This document shows positions 43,219-52,837 of a stretch of DNA of 64,000 nt, piece after piece. The stretch spans positions 273,469 through 337,468 of the forward strand of contig NZ_JAMXWM010000001.1 of the NCBI RefSeq assembly GCF_024125445.1, written 5' to 3'. Source of the stretch: Sporolactobacillus shoreicorticis (GTDB lineage Bacteria; Bacillota; Bacilli; Bacillales; Sporolactobacillaceae). Positions within the stretch are counted from its first letter, which is position 1; the number at the start of each line of letters is the position of its first letter. Under the pieces are notes generated by a model that saw nothing but the letters and a program-made list of their open reading frames with translations, had not been told where the DNA came from and ran no database searches. Made by a program: the position numbers and the translations under genes.

Positions 43219-44772
43219 TTGAAAAAAATGCTTAGGGGGACTTTGGTTTTCGTGGCGTCCTTCATGCTGACGAGTGCGCCTGCACAGTCATTTGCGGCGC
43301 ATGCCAAAGGTTCCGGTTATGCGAAAGAGAGTGATCATACGTACCTCATCAGCTCAGCGAAAGACTTTACAGCAGGAACAAGACAGAACATCACCATTGA
43401 TCATCGTCTGGGCGACGGCGTAATCACACTGAAGAAATCGCGAAGATATGCGACTGAAGGTACGTTTGTATCTCCTGAAATGTCAACGGAACCATTCGAG
43501 TATCTGATTGCTTCGTGGAACAGCGATACACCTGCCGGCACGTATGTTGAAATTCAGGTCCGTGCACACATCAGCCATTACAATACCGATAATCAGTTAG
43601 TAAAAGATTGGTCGACATGGCGTTCGTGGGGCAAATGGGGCACAAATATTGCCCGGGCAAGTGTCTCAGATTTGTCAGACCCATTAGCTTATGTGGATGT
43701 CGACACGTTCACAGTGCGTGGCAGCCGCGGTGAGACGGCGGATAAGTTTCAGATTAAGGCGATTCTGCACAGTGACAATCCACGGGTCGCTCCGAGTGTG
43801 CGACTGCTTTCTGCATCAACAGAACTAGGCTGGAATTCGATCAGCCAGCATCCGAGTACCATCACGCTGAACAAAGACATTGATACACCTGACTATTCAC
43901 AAATGATTCGTGATCCGAAAATCGCCAACTCCATCTGCAGCCCGACAACAATTACGATGGCGATGAACCGTATGGGGGAAAATCTTCTTCTTGAGGAGAC
44001 CGCACTCCGTAATTATGATTATGACTATGAAGGCTTTGGCAACTGGGCATTCAGCACAGCACTTGCGGGAAGCTACGGTTATAAATCGTATTCCGTGTTC
44101 ACCGACATTGATGGACTGAAGAGGGAAATTGCCAAAGGATATCCAGCAGCGGTCAGTGTTAAGTATACAAATGATCCGACCAATACACGCTATCCTTATG
44201 TTGAGGGCGCTCCGGGAACAACGCCGGGTCATTTGATTCTCGTCAGAGGATTTGAGACGATTGATGGGCAGGATTATGTCATTGTCAATGATTCATTTGC
44301 GCCATCCGATGATACGGCTGTTCGAAAATATAGAGCTGATCAATTCCAGAAAGCATGGGCAAACGGCGTTGCCTATATTGTCCGTGACAAAGAACGAGGA
44401 GCGGGCTATGCTGCGGCAAAACGCGTGCGTGCGACTTTGCGACCGACCAAACAGGAAAATGAATACGCTTTGTATGCAGGTTTTAAGAAAATCAACATTC
44501 CGGCTAACTTCACCGCAGATGTCAGTCCTTTGACTGAGCAATCCGGTACACTCGCATATACAATTTCTGATGGGGAAAAATATGACACAGACGCGCATAA
44601 GAAATTTTATTATACACACGAAACGGAAGACGGCAACATCGTACTTAATGTCAAGCAGTTGGAAGCGGATTTGAACGGCAAGCACGCAACGCTGACTCTG
44701 TATGTGCTCAGTACATCCGGCGACAATTATGTTGCCACACTTGATTTGAACAAGAAGATGCATCGCCGTTAA
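43219..44772 (+). CDS. Secreted C39-like cysteine peptidase
   Basis: A 517-residue exported protein. It has a signal peptide (KKMLRGTLVFVASFMLTSAPAQSFA, cleaved near residue 28) and a beta-rich N-terminal domain (about 30-225). A C39-like peptidase domain follows, with catalytic Cys in NSICSPTTITMAMNRM (about residue 243), His in TPGHLILVRGF and Asp in IVNDSFAP. A C-terminal beta domain (about 420-517) ends the protein. No ABC transporter domain. I take TTG 43219 because GGGAGG lies 8 bases upstream. Target unknown; it may process cell-wall or exported peptides. Confidence 0.85.
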   Translation: MKKMLRGTLVFVASFMLTSAPAQSFAAHAKGSGYAKESDHTYLISSAKDFTAGTRQNITIDHRLGDGVITLKKSRRYATEGTFVSPEMSTEPFEYLIASWNSDTPAGTYVEIQVRAHISHYNTDNQLVKDWSTWRSWGKWGTNIARASVSDLSDPLAYVDVDTFTVRGSRGETADKFQIKAILHSDNPRVAPSVRLLSASTELGWNSISQHPSTITLNKDIDTPDYSQMIRDPKIANSICSPTTITMAMNRMGENLLLEETALRNYDYDYEGFGNWAFSTALAGSYGYKSYSVFTDIDGLKREIAKGYPAAVSVKYTNDPTNTRYPYVEGAPGTTPGHLILVRGFETIDGQDYVIVNDSFAPSDDTAVRKYRADQFQKAWANGVAYIVRDKERGAGYAAAKRVRATLRPTKQENEYALYAGFKKINIPANFTADVSPLTEQSGTLAYTISDGEKYDTDAHKKFYYTHETEDGNIVLNVKQLEADLNGKHATLTLYVLSTSGDNYVATLDLNKKMHRR

Positions 44773-44797
44773 AAGAAACGCACGTCATGCCATTTTA

Positions 44798-44832
44798 CCC
44801 ACCTGTTAAACGATCAGGGAGGTGATTTTTTA
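44798..44832 (+). terminator. Possible terminator after the C39-like peptidase gene
   Basis: CACCT pairs with AGGTG around 15 bases and is followed by six T. Short stem, weak. Confidence 0.35.
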
Positions 44833-44962
44833 ATATTGATTCAAGTTAGTGGTATACAAATGTAAAAATAATAAATGAATGCACTAGAGTTTGTGTAGCT
44901 TATTTAATTAAATGATATATTAGATATAGTAAGGTGAAACAGAATGAGAGGAGCTGTTGACA

Positions 44963-45226
44963 TTGAAATGGGAGCAAATTCGTGAGCATTATCCGGAACA
45001 ATGGGTTCTCGTTCAAGCCGTCTCTGCTTACTCAAAAAATTCAATCCGCCGTTTTGAAGAACTGTCAGTCATCGCAAATTTTCCCGAATCCACTTTGGCA
45101 TGGAAAGCATACAAAAAACTACATTTAGCTGACCCTACTCAAGAGTATTATGTTTTCCATACAGACCATGAAATACTAGAGGTAAAAGAACAGAAATTTA
45201 TTGGAATTAGGAAACAACTCCAATGA
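44963..45226 (+). CDS. Hypothetical small protein next to a retropepsin-like fragment
   Basis: An 87-residue protein I do not recognise by name: KWEQIREHYPEQWVLVQAV and a C-terminal QEYYVFHTDHEILEVKEQKF. Similar small proteins commonly precede retropepsin-like aspartic peptidase genes in Firmicutes (memory of context). TTG 44963 has GAGGAG 10 bases upstream; TTG 44957 is also possible. It overlaps the next start as ATGA. Confidence 0.6.
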   Translation: MKWEQIREHYPEQWVLVQAVSAYSKNSIRRFEELSVIANFPESTLAWKAYKKLHLADPTQEYYVFHTDHEILEVKEQKFIGIRKQLQ

Positions 45227-45336
45227 AAATTCTTATCAAAGATGGGCTGCCAATCGTATCTGTGTCACTTGCTTATAAAGGAGCTATGATCCAATTAGAT
45301 GACGTACTTTTAGATACAGGAGGATGGCAGTATTGA
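45223..45336 (+). pseudogene. Truncated retropepsin-like aspartic peptidase gene
   Basis: A 37-codon frame that starts like a retroviral-type aspartic peptidase (MKILIKDGLPIVSVSLAY, LDDVLLDTG) and runs out immediately after the catalytic DTG motif, where the sequence changes to an HsdM fragment. The rest of the gene is missing, cut at about 45313-45322. Confidence 0.7.
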
Positions 45337-45784
45337 TGCTGTTATAGGTATGCCAGCAAACCTTTTCTTCGGAACTTCCATTCCAACAACAGTCATCATT
45401 TTAAAGAAAAACCGTACCACAAGAGATGTCTTATTTATTGACGCGAGTAAAGAGTTCACAAAGGGCAAGAACCAGAACAAATTTACAAAACAAAATATAA
45501 ATAAGATTGTTCATACATATAAGAAACGTGAAGATATTGAGAAATATGCTCATGTTGCTGGCTTTGATGAAATAAAAGAGAATGAACTCAACTTAAACAT
45601 ACCGAGGTACGTAGATACGTTCGAGGAAGAACCGCCCATTGATATTGTTGAGTTGAGCAAAGAAATAGTCTCCTTAAAAGAAGAAATTGCTCAGTCTCAA
45701 CAAGAATTCTTGAAACTATTGGACGAGCTGAACGTAACAGACGAATCCAAAGACATCATCGCGGCAAAGGCGGTGTTTCAATAA
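45320..45784 (+). pseudogene. hsdM: C-terminal remnant of type I restriction methylase HsdM
   Basis: About 155 codons in one frame: EDGSIDAVIGMPANLFFGTSIPTTVIILKK (split by position, family-typical), then IDASKEFTKGKNQNKFTKQNI and a C-terminal coiled region ending ESKDIIAAKAVFQ. The N-terminal two-thirds, including the SAM-binding and NPPF catalytic motifs, are absent. An ATG occurs at 45350, but this would not be an active methylase. The next frame starts at its stop (TAATG). Confidence 0.82.
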
Positions 45785-46269
45785 TGGAGAAAAGGAGGAA
45801 TGTACCAAAGATACGATTTGACGGCTTTTTTGACGATATTGATTCTGCACATAATCAAGATATCCGTGATGAGATTGAAAAGGCACTTCAAAAATTGAAT
45901 AAAACTGAGAATGTTAAACATATTTATCGAGAAATATTGAATGCGATTGATAACAAGAAAATTAATCCGGATGAGGATGTTTTTGTTGTGAAGCGTCGGT
46001 ATTTCACGCAAGCTCGTAATCATATGATCGAAGCATTTGCGACTACTTGGTTCGTGGATAAAAATGAGCTCTATTCATCAGCAATTCAATATATGGTTGG
46101 GGCTGATCCCATACCGAATATCGGAAGTATCATTGACAGTAAACGATTTGATCAATACAAAGTGGTTCATCCAGAGGCTAAACCACTGAGATATGGTCCG
46201 GAGATGAAACGTCAATGGAGAAAAACACTGGATGAATGTGTTGTTCCATTGGATGATGAATTGAAATAG
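45784..46269 (+). pseudogene. HsdS-HsdR fusion remnant of the type I restriction system
   Basis: A 161-codon open frame. The first 17 or so residues (VPKIRFDGFFDD) are the usual HsdS start. From DSAHNQDIRDEIEKAL on it looks like the C-terminal region of type I restriction subunit HsdR (VKHIYREILNAIDNKKI, FVVKRRYFTQARNHMIEAFA, PIPNIGSIIDSKRF). A clean in-frame deletion must have joined the two; the specificity and helicase/nuclease domains are missing. HsdR assignment is from pattern memory and is less sure than HsdM. Confidence 0.65.
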
Positions 46270-46333
46270 AAAATAACTAAATCAATTAGCTTGAGTTTTT
46301 TAATATGCAAATCTTTTCTGGGAGGGATTTACG

Positions 46334-47371
46334 TTGACGGAAACGGTACAGAAACACGCGAAACGGCTGCATGAGCAATATATTGTGCTGGACGCTCATT
46401 TTGATCTCTTGATGGAAGTGGACCTGCGACGGAAGCTTGGTTATCGAAAAGTCATTGAGACAGAATTTCTTCCCATATTAAACGCAGGCGGAGTGAGCGC
46501 ATTGGTCTGCTCACTGTTCATCGAAAGCGAGTATCTGCCTGAAATGGGCTTGAAAATGGCACTGGATCAGGTAAGTGCTCTGTATTCGGAGATCGAGGAA
46601 TCTCCAGATAAAATTCAATTATGTACAACCTATAACGACATTTTGGATGCGCATGCCCATCATAAACTAGCAATCTTACTTTCTCTCGAAGGCGTCGATC
46701 CATTAACGAATGATCTCGGTCTCTTACAGATTTTTTATCGATTGGGTGTTCGATTCGTCGGTTTAACATGGAGCAGAAGGAACTTTGCCGCTGATGGAAG
46801 TCATTTTCATGCTGTAGATGAAGGACATCAAGGCGGCTTGACAGAATTCGGTGTTCGGCTGGTTAAAGAGGCAGAGAAGCTGAATATGATTATTGACGTC
46901 AGCCATTTGAATGATGTCAGCCTAGCTGATGTACTGGAACGGACAAATGTACCGATCATTGCATCTCATTCTAATGCGCGTTCGCTGGCTTCATCAATGC
47001 GCAATCTGACCGATGAACAAATAGGCGAGTTGGCGATCAGGGGCGGTGTGATCGGGATGAACGGGTTTAACTCATTTGTCTCCGATATTTATGAAGATGG
47101 TGATGTCAGTCATTTGATCGATCACCTTGATTACATGGTAAACCTTGTGGGGATTGAGCATGTCGGAATCGGCTTGGATATTTGCAATTTCCTGAGCGAA
47201 ATTCCGCTCAAGCCTGCGGGACACACGCGGGACTCATATGACGTGATTGCCAGCCATAGGGATTTGCCGATTTTCACGGAAGAATTGATTCGCCGCGGAT
47301 ACAGCGACGGTGAAATCGGTTTGATTATTGGTGGTAATTTCTTAAACTTATATAAAAAGATACTGAGATAA
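46334..47371 (+). CDS. Membrane dipeptidase-type hydrolase (peptidase M19)
   Basis: A 345-residue amidohydrolase-fold dipeptidase of the renal dipeptidase family: DAHFDLLM (zinc His and Asp), LLSLEGVDPL (bridging Glu), MIIDVSHLND (His) and IIASHSNARSL (His). It hydrolyses dipeptides, often with D-amino acid or dehydro side chains. No signal peptide, so cytosolic here. TTG 46334 has GGGAGGG 8 bases upstream. Convergent with the cutC-family gene. Confidence 0.9.
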   Translation: MTETVQKHAKRLHEQYIVLDAHFDLLMEVDLRRKLGYRKVIETEFLPILNAGGVSALVCSLFIESEYLPEMGLKMALDQVSALYSEIEESPDKIQLCTTYNDILDAHAHHKLAILLSLEGVDPLTNDLGLLQIFYRLGVRFVGLTWSRRNFAADGSHFHAVDEGHQGGLTEFGVRLVKEAEKLNMIIDVSHLNDVSLADVLERTNVPIIASHSNARSLASSMRNLTDEQIGELAIRGGVIGMNGFNSFVSDIYEDGDVSHLIDHLDYMVNLVGIEHVGIGLDICNFLSEIPLKPAGHTRDSYDVIASHRDLPIFTEELIRRGYSDGEIGLIIGGNFLNLYKKILR

Positions 47372-47374
47372 AGC

Positions 47375-48019
47375 TTAGCCGGGAAGGGGTACAATTTTTG
47401 TTCCATGTACTTCGCGGATTTTTAAATGGTTTGCGATCTCGTCTCTATTCAGATCAGTGATGCCTCCACCCGGTAAAATGATCAATCGTCCGGCCGCATA
47501 CTGAATGAGTCGTTGCAAATGATCGAAATGATGATCAATTGGGGCATTCATAGGACCGCCGTGTGTCAAAATACGTTTCACATGATGCGCAGCCAGCCAA
47601 TCAATGGCGCTGAGCTGTGCCCCGAATTCTAATTGGTCGAAAGCCATATGGAACATAATATCCAGATTGCTGGCAGCTTTGATCAGCGCATGTGTGGCTC
47701 GTTCGTCCAGTTGATTCTGTTCGGTTAGGCAGCCGAGGACAACGCCGTCGGCTTCAAGCCGACACGCTTGTTCGATGTCTTCGCACATCATCCCAAGTTC
47801 ATCGTCGCTATAAGTGAAGTTTCCACTGCGTGGGCGAATCATCACCATGACCGGCACGTTGCGGGAGTGGCAATATGGAATAGTATGCGCCATCACGCCA
47901 TAGCTGACCGTTGTACCGCCAACGGCGAGATTGTCACAAAGTTCAATACGATTGGCGCCACGGTCAATGGCCTCAGGAATACGTGTAAAGTTTTCCGCAC
48001 AAAACTCTTTGATCAGCAT
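47375..48019 (-). CDS. cutC: Copper homeostasis CutC-family TIM-barrel protein
   Basis: A 214-residue protein of the CutC copper-homeostasis family (unrelated to choline lyase CutC): IKEFCAENF, RGANRIELCDNLAVGGTTVS, VMIRPRSGNFTYSDDEL, ADGVVLGCLT, THGG and LPGGGI. The copper role is historical and uncertain. I start at ATG 48019 with GAGGTGC upstream, three codons inside the longest frame. Its stop and that of the M19 gene lie 3 bases apart. Confidence 0.9.
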   Translation of the reverse strand: MLIKEFCAENFTRIPEAIDRGANRIELCDNLAVGGTTVSYGVMAHTIPYCHSRNVPVMVMIRPRSGNFTYSDDELGMMCEDIEQACRLEADGVVLGCLTEQNQLDERATHALIKAASNLDIMFHMAFDQLEFGAQLSAIDWLAAHHVKRILTHGGPMNAPIDHHFDHLQRLIQYAAGRLIILPGGGITDLNRDEIANHLKIREVHGTKIVPLPG

Positions 48020-48096
48020 TGGATGCACCTCATTCCCTTATAAAGATAGAGTAACATGAAAGAGGGAATGGTGCTCAAACAAAAGTGGTTAGGGAG

Positions 48097-48527
48097 ATGG
48101 CATTGTGGATAGCAATTAGTCAGATTATGTACAAACCTCAGACTACTGAAACGGAACAAAGTCACTTGATCGATTTAATCAATCACCGATTTGATCGGCG
48201 CATTCATTACTACGGGAGTGGGCAAAAGCTGTGGGACATTGCAACCACTAACGTTGTGGCACTGATCGGAAGGAAAAAGTGAGCTTTATCTCAAATGAAG
48301 TACATAGATTACATGTAATGAAAGGCCGCGGTAGACAACTTATGGATTTTGCAGTAAATCATTTGAAGGATCAAAATTATCACAAGATTTTTTTATGGGT
48401 GTTTGAAGAAAATCAGAGGGCGAGAAAGTTTTATGAAAAACACGGTTATACGTTTGATGGAACGAAGGAGCAATTGACTATTGACGGGAAGCAACTGACT
48501 GAAATGCGCTATGTTTATCAGCTATAG
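48097..48527 (+). pseudogene. Broken GNAT acetyltransferase region
   Basis: Two frames. The second (48279-48527) is clearly a GNAT C-terminus: GRGRQLMDFAVNHLKDQ, LWVFEENQRARKFYEKHGYTFDG. Its acetyl-CoA loop is shortened (HVMKGRGRQL). The first frame (48085-48282; AISQIMYKPQTTETEQSH, RRIHYYGSG) does not look like a GNAT N-terminus and is unidentified. The region is best read as a decayed gene or a chimera of fragments. Confidence 0.6.
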
Positions 48528-48739
48528 AATTTAAGGCATTGTTGCTGGCGACTAAACGAACTTTCTGATACCACTGTAGTTCACGCTGAGAATGTTTTAT
48601 GTTAATTTTTGTGAAGTTAGTTTGTGCTTCATGAGGTATCGCTCTAACCTCGGGAAGGCCTTAAACGAGATATTTTTGGACTTTTTGTGTAATCTTGTTT
48701 TCTACTAAAGAACTAAGAAATGGAAAAGGGGGAGAAAGA

Positions 48740-48955
48740 ATGAGTAAAGATAAAGAAACACCTGAAAGAAGAAGAGAAAGACTAAGGCAGGAAGAATTGA
48801 AGAAGAACCCTATGGGAACGATGAATGACGCATTTAATAAGGCTGAAAACGGAAGTCTTGCTGATTTAGTAGGTAGTTTAGATTGGAAAGGTATTGGAAT
48901 ACTTATTCTTGTCATCACAATAGGTTTTATTGCTGCATCATTATTACTAAAATGA
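48740..48955 (+). CDS. DUF6366-like small membrane protein
   Basis: A 71-residue protein with a highly charged N-terminal half (SKDKETPERRRERLRQEELKKNP), the conserved-looking GTMNDAFNKAENGSLADLVGSL, and one C-terminal membrane helix (GIGILILVITIGFIAASLLL). This pattern is DUF6366, function unknown. ATG 48740 has AAGGGGGAG 7 bases upstream. Confidence 0.8.
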   Translation: MSKDKETPERRRERLRQEELKKNPMGTMNDAFNKAENGSLADLVGSLDWKGIGILILVITIGFIAASLLLK

Positions 48956-49044
48956 TATGCTCACTAAGCGGTATCTAATTGCGAAAATAACTTTTATAGC
49001 AGTTGATGAATTCAATGGAGAAATTGAAGGGAGGGGCAGCATCT

Positions 49045-49446
49045 TTGCTTAAAATTTTAAACACTAAATTAGTGCGTGCAGAGGAATTAAATGAACTGTT
49101 GGCAACAAATCACTGGGATGTTCATCCAATAGAAAAGCTTGAGCTGGGTATAAAATCATCATGGGAGAATATTTGTGCGAGAAATGAAAAACAATTAATT
49201 GGTTATGCAAGAATCTTATCTGACGGTATCCGGCATGCCTACATCTGCAATGTCATTGTCTACCCGGATTTTCGAAAACAAGGAATAGGAACAGCGATAA
49301 TGAAAGAAGCGTTGAAGTTGCTTAAAGAAAACAATTTGTACCCAACCCTAGTTGCAAGTCCCAGAAAGAAAAATTACTATGAAAAGTTTGGTTTTGAGAC
49401 AGAGAGCAGCGGATTTACTGCAATGTGTATTCGTAAGTCTTTCTGA
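49045..49446 (+). CDS. GNAT-family N-acetyltransferase
   Basis: A 133-residue GNAT: the acetyl-CoA loop is YPDFRKQGIGTAIM (motif A), with NVIV before it and YYEKFGFE at motif B. I start at TTG 49045, 7 bases after GGGAGGGG; upstream ATG codons in frame lack a site. Substrate unknown. Confidence 0.82.
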   Translation: MLKILNTKLVRAEELNELLATNHWDVHPIEKLELGIKSSWENICARNEKQLIGYARILSDGIRHAYICNVIVYPDFRKQGIGTAIMKEALKLLKENNLYPTLVASPRKKNYYEKFGFETESSGFTAMCIRKSF

Positions 49447-49525
49447 TTGACGATTTAACTGCGCAGCAAAAGAATCCTCAGATAGGAGTTTTTATCCAAA
49501 CGAACAACTATAGAGACTTTATTGT

Positions 49526-50650
49526 TTAGACTTCCATACCCGCGTCCCAGACACAGTATGTGTTTTTTCCGGGGGACTGTTTTGCTTTGTATAGAGCCTT
49601 ATCCGCAGCGGCAAAAAATTCGTGTGCTTCAGCAATTTTTTTTGAATCATATTCACAGATACCGGCGCTGACGGTTAGTGTCACCGGCAATGATAAGCCT
49701 AGGCTTCTTTCCTCAAACTTGAAGCGGATCAACTGAGCCATCCGCTCAGATGCTGCAGCATCGTGATGCGTGAGAATGGTGAATTCTTCTCCGCCGTATC
49801 GAAAAGCATGGTCATCCTCACTAAGGCAGCTGTTCAGGGCATGAACAAAACAGAGGAGCACCTGGTCGCCTGTTATATGTCCGAAGTGATCATTAATCTG
49901 CTTGAAATTATCAATATCCCAAATGATTAATGAAAATTGTTCCTTCTTCTGATGATGGTTTTGGATGAACACATTCAATTGCTCATAAAAGGATGCGTGA
50001 TTTAATAGTTTTGTAAGAGAATCCTGCCTAACTTGAATGCTTTTCGTAATAATATGGTCGACCAGATCCGAGAGACAGGCGAGAACAATGCGGGCAAGGA
50101 TGAAGAGCACACACATGAATCCAACCATACTCATGATTTCCATGAATCCCTGATCTGCCCGTGCCGCTTCCGGCCTCAGCGGGAGAATAAAGAAACAAAA
50201 AAACAGATAACTGACCAGACTTGCAGCAGCAGCAAAAAATAGTGCTTTCTTATCAATATATAAAAGCGAAATCATAATGGGAATACAGAAAACTGCATAG
50301 ATAGAGCTGACGACATAATGAACAAAGACAAGATTCAGACAAATAACCAAACTGATGATCAGCAGAATCAAAGCTTGCATTGCCGGGTTCGCCTTCTTGA
50401 TAAAATGTTCAATCAACAGTGATGCAGCGTATAAACTAAAGCCATTGAAGAGTGTTGGCTTAATTACATAGGTTTGCAAATAGTTGATCACCGGCAGCTC
50501 ATGCTCAGAAAATCCGGTCATGAATAATTTAATGAAAAAAATGCCGAGTTCAGTCAGGAAAATAGCTGTGAGACAGAGCCATAAATACTTGTATAAAACA
50601 CGGCTCCAATTTGAAAAATTAATTGCATGCTCATACTTCAATTGAATCAA
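49526..50650 (-). CDS. Membrane diguanylate cyclase (GGDEF domain)
   Basis: A 374-residue protein with about six N-terminal membrane helices (residues 20-205) and a GGDEF domain containing IWDIDNFKQINDHFGH, active-site RYGGEEF and ADKALYKAKQ. The inhibitory I-site RxxD upstream of GGEEF reads SEDD, so product inhibition is probably absent. Should synthesise c-di-GMP. The HD-GYP gene 9 kb away would be its natural opponent but is damaged. Confidence 0.9.
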   Translation of the reverse strand: MIQLKYEHAINFSNWSRVLYKYLWLCLTAIFLTELGIFFIKLFMTGFSEHELPVINYLQTYVIKPTLFNGFSLYAASLLIEHFIKKANPAMQALILLIISLVICLNLVFVHYVVSSIYAVFCIPIMISLLYIDKKALFFAAAASLVSYLFFCFFILPLRPEAARADQGFMEIMSMVGFMCVLFILARIVLACLSDLVDHIITKSIQVRQDSLTKLLNHASFYEQLNVFIQNHHQKKEQFSLIIWDIDNFKQINDHFGHITGDQVLLCFVHALNSCLSEDDHAFRYGGEEFTILTHHDAAASERMAQLIRFKFEERSLGLSLPVTLTVSAGICEYDSKKIAEAHEFFAAADKALYKAKQSPGKNTYCVWDAGMEV

Positions 50651-50894
50651 TAAGAATACGCTCCTTATAATTGGTTAAATAGCGGTGTCGGGTGTTGCCA
50701 AGAAAATGATTTAGGTCTAGCAAAATAAACCAATATTATTTTACACAGTGGATTTATGCTATTTTTCATTATCGTTAAATAAATGGTTTTTTACTGTGAT
50801 ATTCGTATCGAATCATGACTTTTTTACTGTTTTTCAGCTTTGTATGATAGACTTAAGTGGAAAAATGTGCATGAATAAAAAGGTGATGCTGACG

Positions 50895-51309
50895 ATGACC
50901 ATCCATGAACTAGGTATGAGCCATCTTGATGACATGGCGCGTCTTTATGTTGATGCGTTTAACGCGCCGCCATGGAATGATCAATGGACGGTGGAAACAG
51001 CACGAAAAAGGCTTCACCAAATGATTCAATGTGAGGATTCATTCGGATTGGTCGCATATAAGAAACGATCCGGTCTGACTTTGGGCGCTGAAGAACAATT
51101 CTATGACAGAGCAATGTTCACGATTAAGGAGTTCTGTGTCGATCGGGAATTACGCCATACCGGATTGGGACAAGTTTGCTCAATGCGTGTGAAAAGCGGT
51201 TGAAATTGTCGGCTATGTGATTAAGCAGGATCGTTTCGGTATCCTTTTAAAAGGAAAATGTGCGGAATTCGGCCATGATGTTGCGCGTGTGATTGAATTG
51301 AATGAATAG
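50895..51309 (+). pseudogene. Frameshifted GNAT acetyltransferase
   Basis: Begins as a GNAT (MTIHELGMSHLDDMARLY, FNAPPWNDQWTVE, then KEFCVDRELRHTGLG). At about 51168 the frame breaks: the true continuation LLNACEKRLKL is in the next frame and stops at a TGA near 51218. A third frame (YVIKQDRFGILLKG to VIELNE, stop 51309) follows and looks like leftover coding of unknown kind. ATG 50895 has AAGGTGATG. Confidence 0.7.
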
Positions 51310-51328
51310 TGGGGAGGGGAGCACCAGT

Positions 51329-52381
51329 ATGCTTCATTTAATTAAACCGCAAAAGCTTAAACATGGCGACACGGTGGCAACGGTCAGCTCGTCGTGGGGC
51401 GGAGCAGGTGATAAAGAAATTAATTGGCGCTACCGGCAAGGAAAGGAACGTTTAGAGCACGTTTTTGGGTTAAAGGTTGTTGAAATGCCAAATACTTTGA
51501 AGGGCACGGAGTATGTTTATAAGCATCCGGAAAAACGGGCGGAGGATTTAATCCAGGCCTTTGCCGATCCGTCGATTAAGGCGATTATTTCCTGCATCGG
51601 CGGCAGTGACAGCATTCGCTTGCTGCCCTATATTGATTTTGAGGTCATTCGTAACAATCCTAAAATTGTAACTGGCTACTCGGATAGTACAGTGACTCAT
51701 TTTTTCTGCTTGAAAGCGGGAATTTCCAGTTTCTACGGACTCTCCCTGCTCAATGATCTTGCCGAAAACATTAAAATGTCCGATTATACATTGGGGTGGG
51801 CAAATAAGGTGCTCTTCAGCGAAGCACCAATTGGCGATATTCCGGTTTCTCAGGAATATACGGCGCAGCGTCTTGAGTGGGTGATTGAAAATAAAAATGT
51901 GGCAAGAAAATTTGAGAAGAATACGGACTACGAGCTCTTGCAAGGAAAAAGGACGGTAACCGGACGTCTGATCGGCGGCTGCCTCGAGGTTATCGATATG
52001 ATCAAGGGAACGAATCTTTTTCCGGAATTAAGCGACTTCGATGATGCCATACTATTTTTGGAGACTTCTGAAGAAACGCCGCCGGTCTGGATGCTTGAAG
52101 ACAGCTTGAGAAACTATGGTATGATGGGCATTTTCGACCGAATTAACGGTTTGATCTTTGGAAAGCCGTACAGAGGAACATTTTACGAAGAATATAAGGA
52201 AGTCATTCAACGAATCCTGGCAGAGTTCGGTGAGGAAGACCTGCCGGTTTTATATAATGCCAGCTTCGGCCACAATGAACCAAAGTGTCTCCTGCCATAC
52301 GGGGCGATGGCGGAAATCCGCTGCGAAAAACCCGGATTTGCCATTTTAGAATCGGCTGTTGCGTGTACTCATGATCATTAG
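51329..52381 (+). CDS. S66 family peptidase (LD-carboxypeptidase/MccF-like)
   Basis: A 350-residue S66 serine peptidase: GDTVATVSSSWGG at the start, IISCIGGSDSIRLLPYID, nucleophile Ser in TGYSDSTVTHF (about residue 116), RLIGGCLEV, and the catalytic-His region SFGHNEPKCLLPYG. Length and spacing are closer to the microcin C-immunity MccF branch than to cell-wall LdcA. May cleave peptidoglycan tetrapeptides or detoxify peptide-nucleotide antibiotics. ATG 51329 with GGGGAGGGGAGC. Confidence 0.87.
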   Translation: MLHLIKPQKLKHGDTVATVSSSWGGAGDKEINWRYRQGKERLEHVFGLKVVEMPNTLKGTEYVYKHPEKRAEDLIQAFADPSIKAIISCIGGSDSIRLLPYIDFEVIRNNPKIVTGYSDSTVTHFFCLKAGISSFYGLSLLNDLAENIKMSDYTLGWANKVLFSEAPIGDIPVSQEYTAQRLEWVIENKNVARKFEKNTDYELLQGKRTVTGRLIGGCLEVIDMIKGTNLFPELSDFDDAILFLETSEETPPVWMLEDSLRNYGMMGIFDRINGLIFGKPYRGTFYEEYKEVIQRILAEFGEEDLPVLYNASFGHNEPKCLLPYGAMAEIRCEKPGFAILESAVACTHDH

Positions 52382-52799
52382 GAAAATGAATGCGAACGAT
52401 TTGCCGCAGCTTGCTATTCTTTATCGGCAGTTTTGGAATGAATCGTCGGACGTTGCAAAAATGGGCATTCAATTTGAGAAAATAAATCGGCAAAAGACGC
52501 ACATTTTATTGTGTGCGATCGCAGATCATCGATTAGTTGGATCAGTGACGGGCGTAGTATGTGATGAGCTGTATGGTGACTGCCGACCTTTCCTTGTTGT
52601 TGAAAATATGGTTGTTGATCGGGAAGCGCGACGAATGGGTGTCGGTACACATCTGCCTGGTGAGTTGGAGAGGCAAGCACGGGTAAGAAATTGTACGCAG
52701 ATGATTCTTGTGACAGAAAGAGACCGCAGTGATGCTTGCCATTTTTACGAGGCCTATGGCTTTTCACGAGACATCAAAGGGTACAAGAAAAAATTATAG
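52371..52799 (+). CDS. GNAT-family N-acetyltransferase
   Basis: A 142-residue GNAT. Motif A is VVDREARRMGVGTHL, VENMV precedes it, and ACHFYEAYGF is the motif B helix. The start ATG 52371 overlaps the end of the S66 gene and has no separate ribosome site, so translational coupling is likely. Substrate unknown. Confidence 0.83.
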   Translation: MIIRKMNANDLPQLAILYRQFWNESSDVAKMGIQFEKINRQKTHILLCAIADHRLVGSVTGVVCDELYGDCRPFLVVENMVVDREARRMGVGTHLPGELERQARVRNCTQMILVTERDRSDACHFYEAYGFSRDIKGYKKKL

Positions 52800-52837
52800 T
52801 CGGATGCTCAGAACGAGCTGTCTGATGGAGGAATCTT

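Noticed and set aside
47375..48019. cutC gene as part of the choline/GRM system
   Set aside because: This CutC is the copper-homeostasis TIM-barrel family (RGANRIELCDNL, LPGGGI); it shares only the name with choline trimethylamine-lyase and is 8 kb outside the GRM locus.
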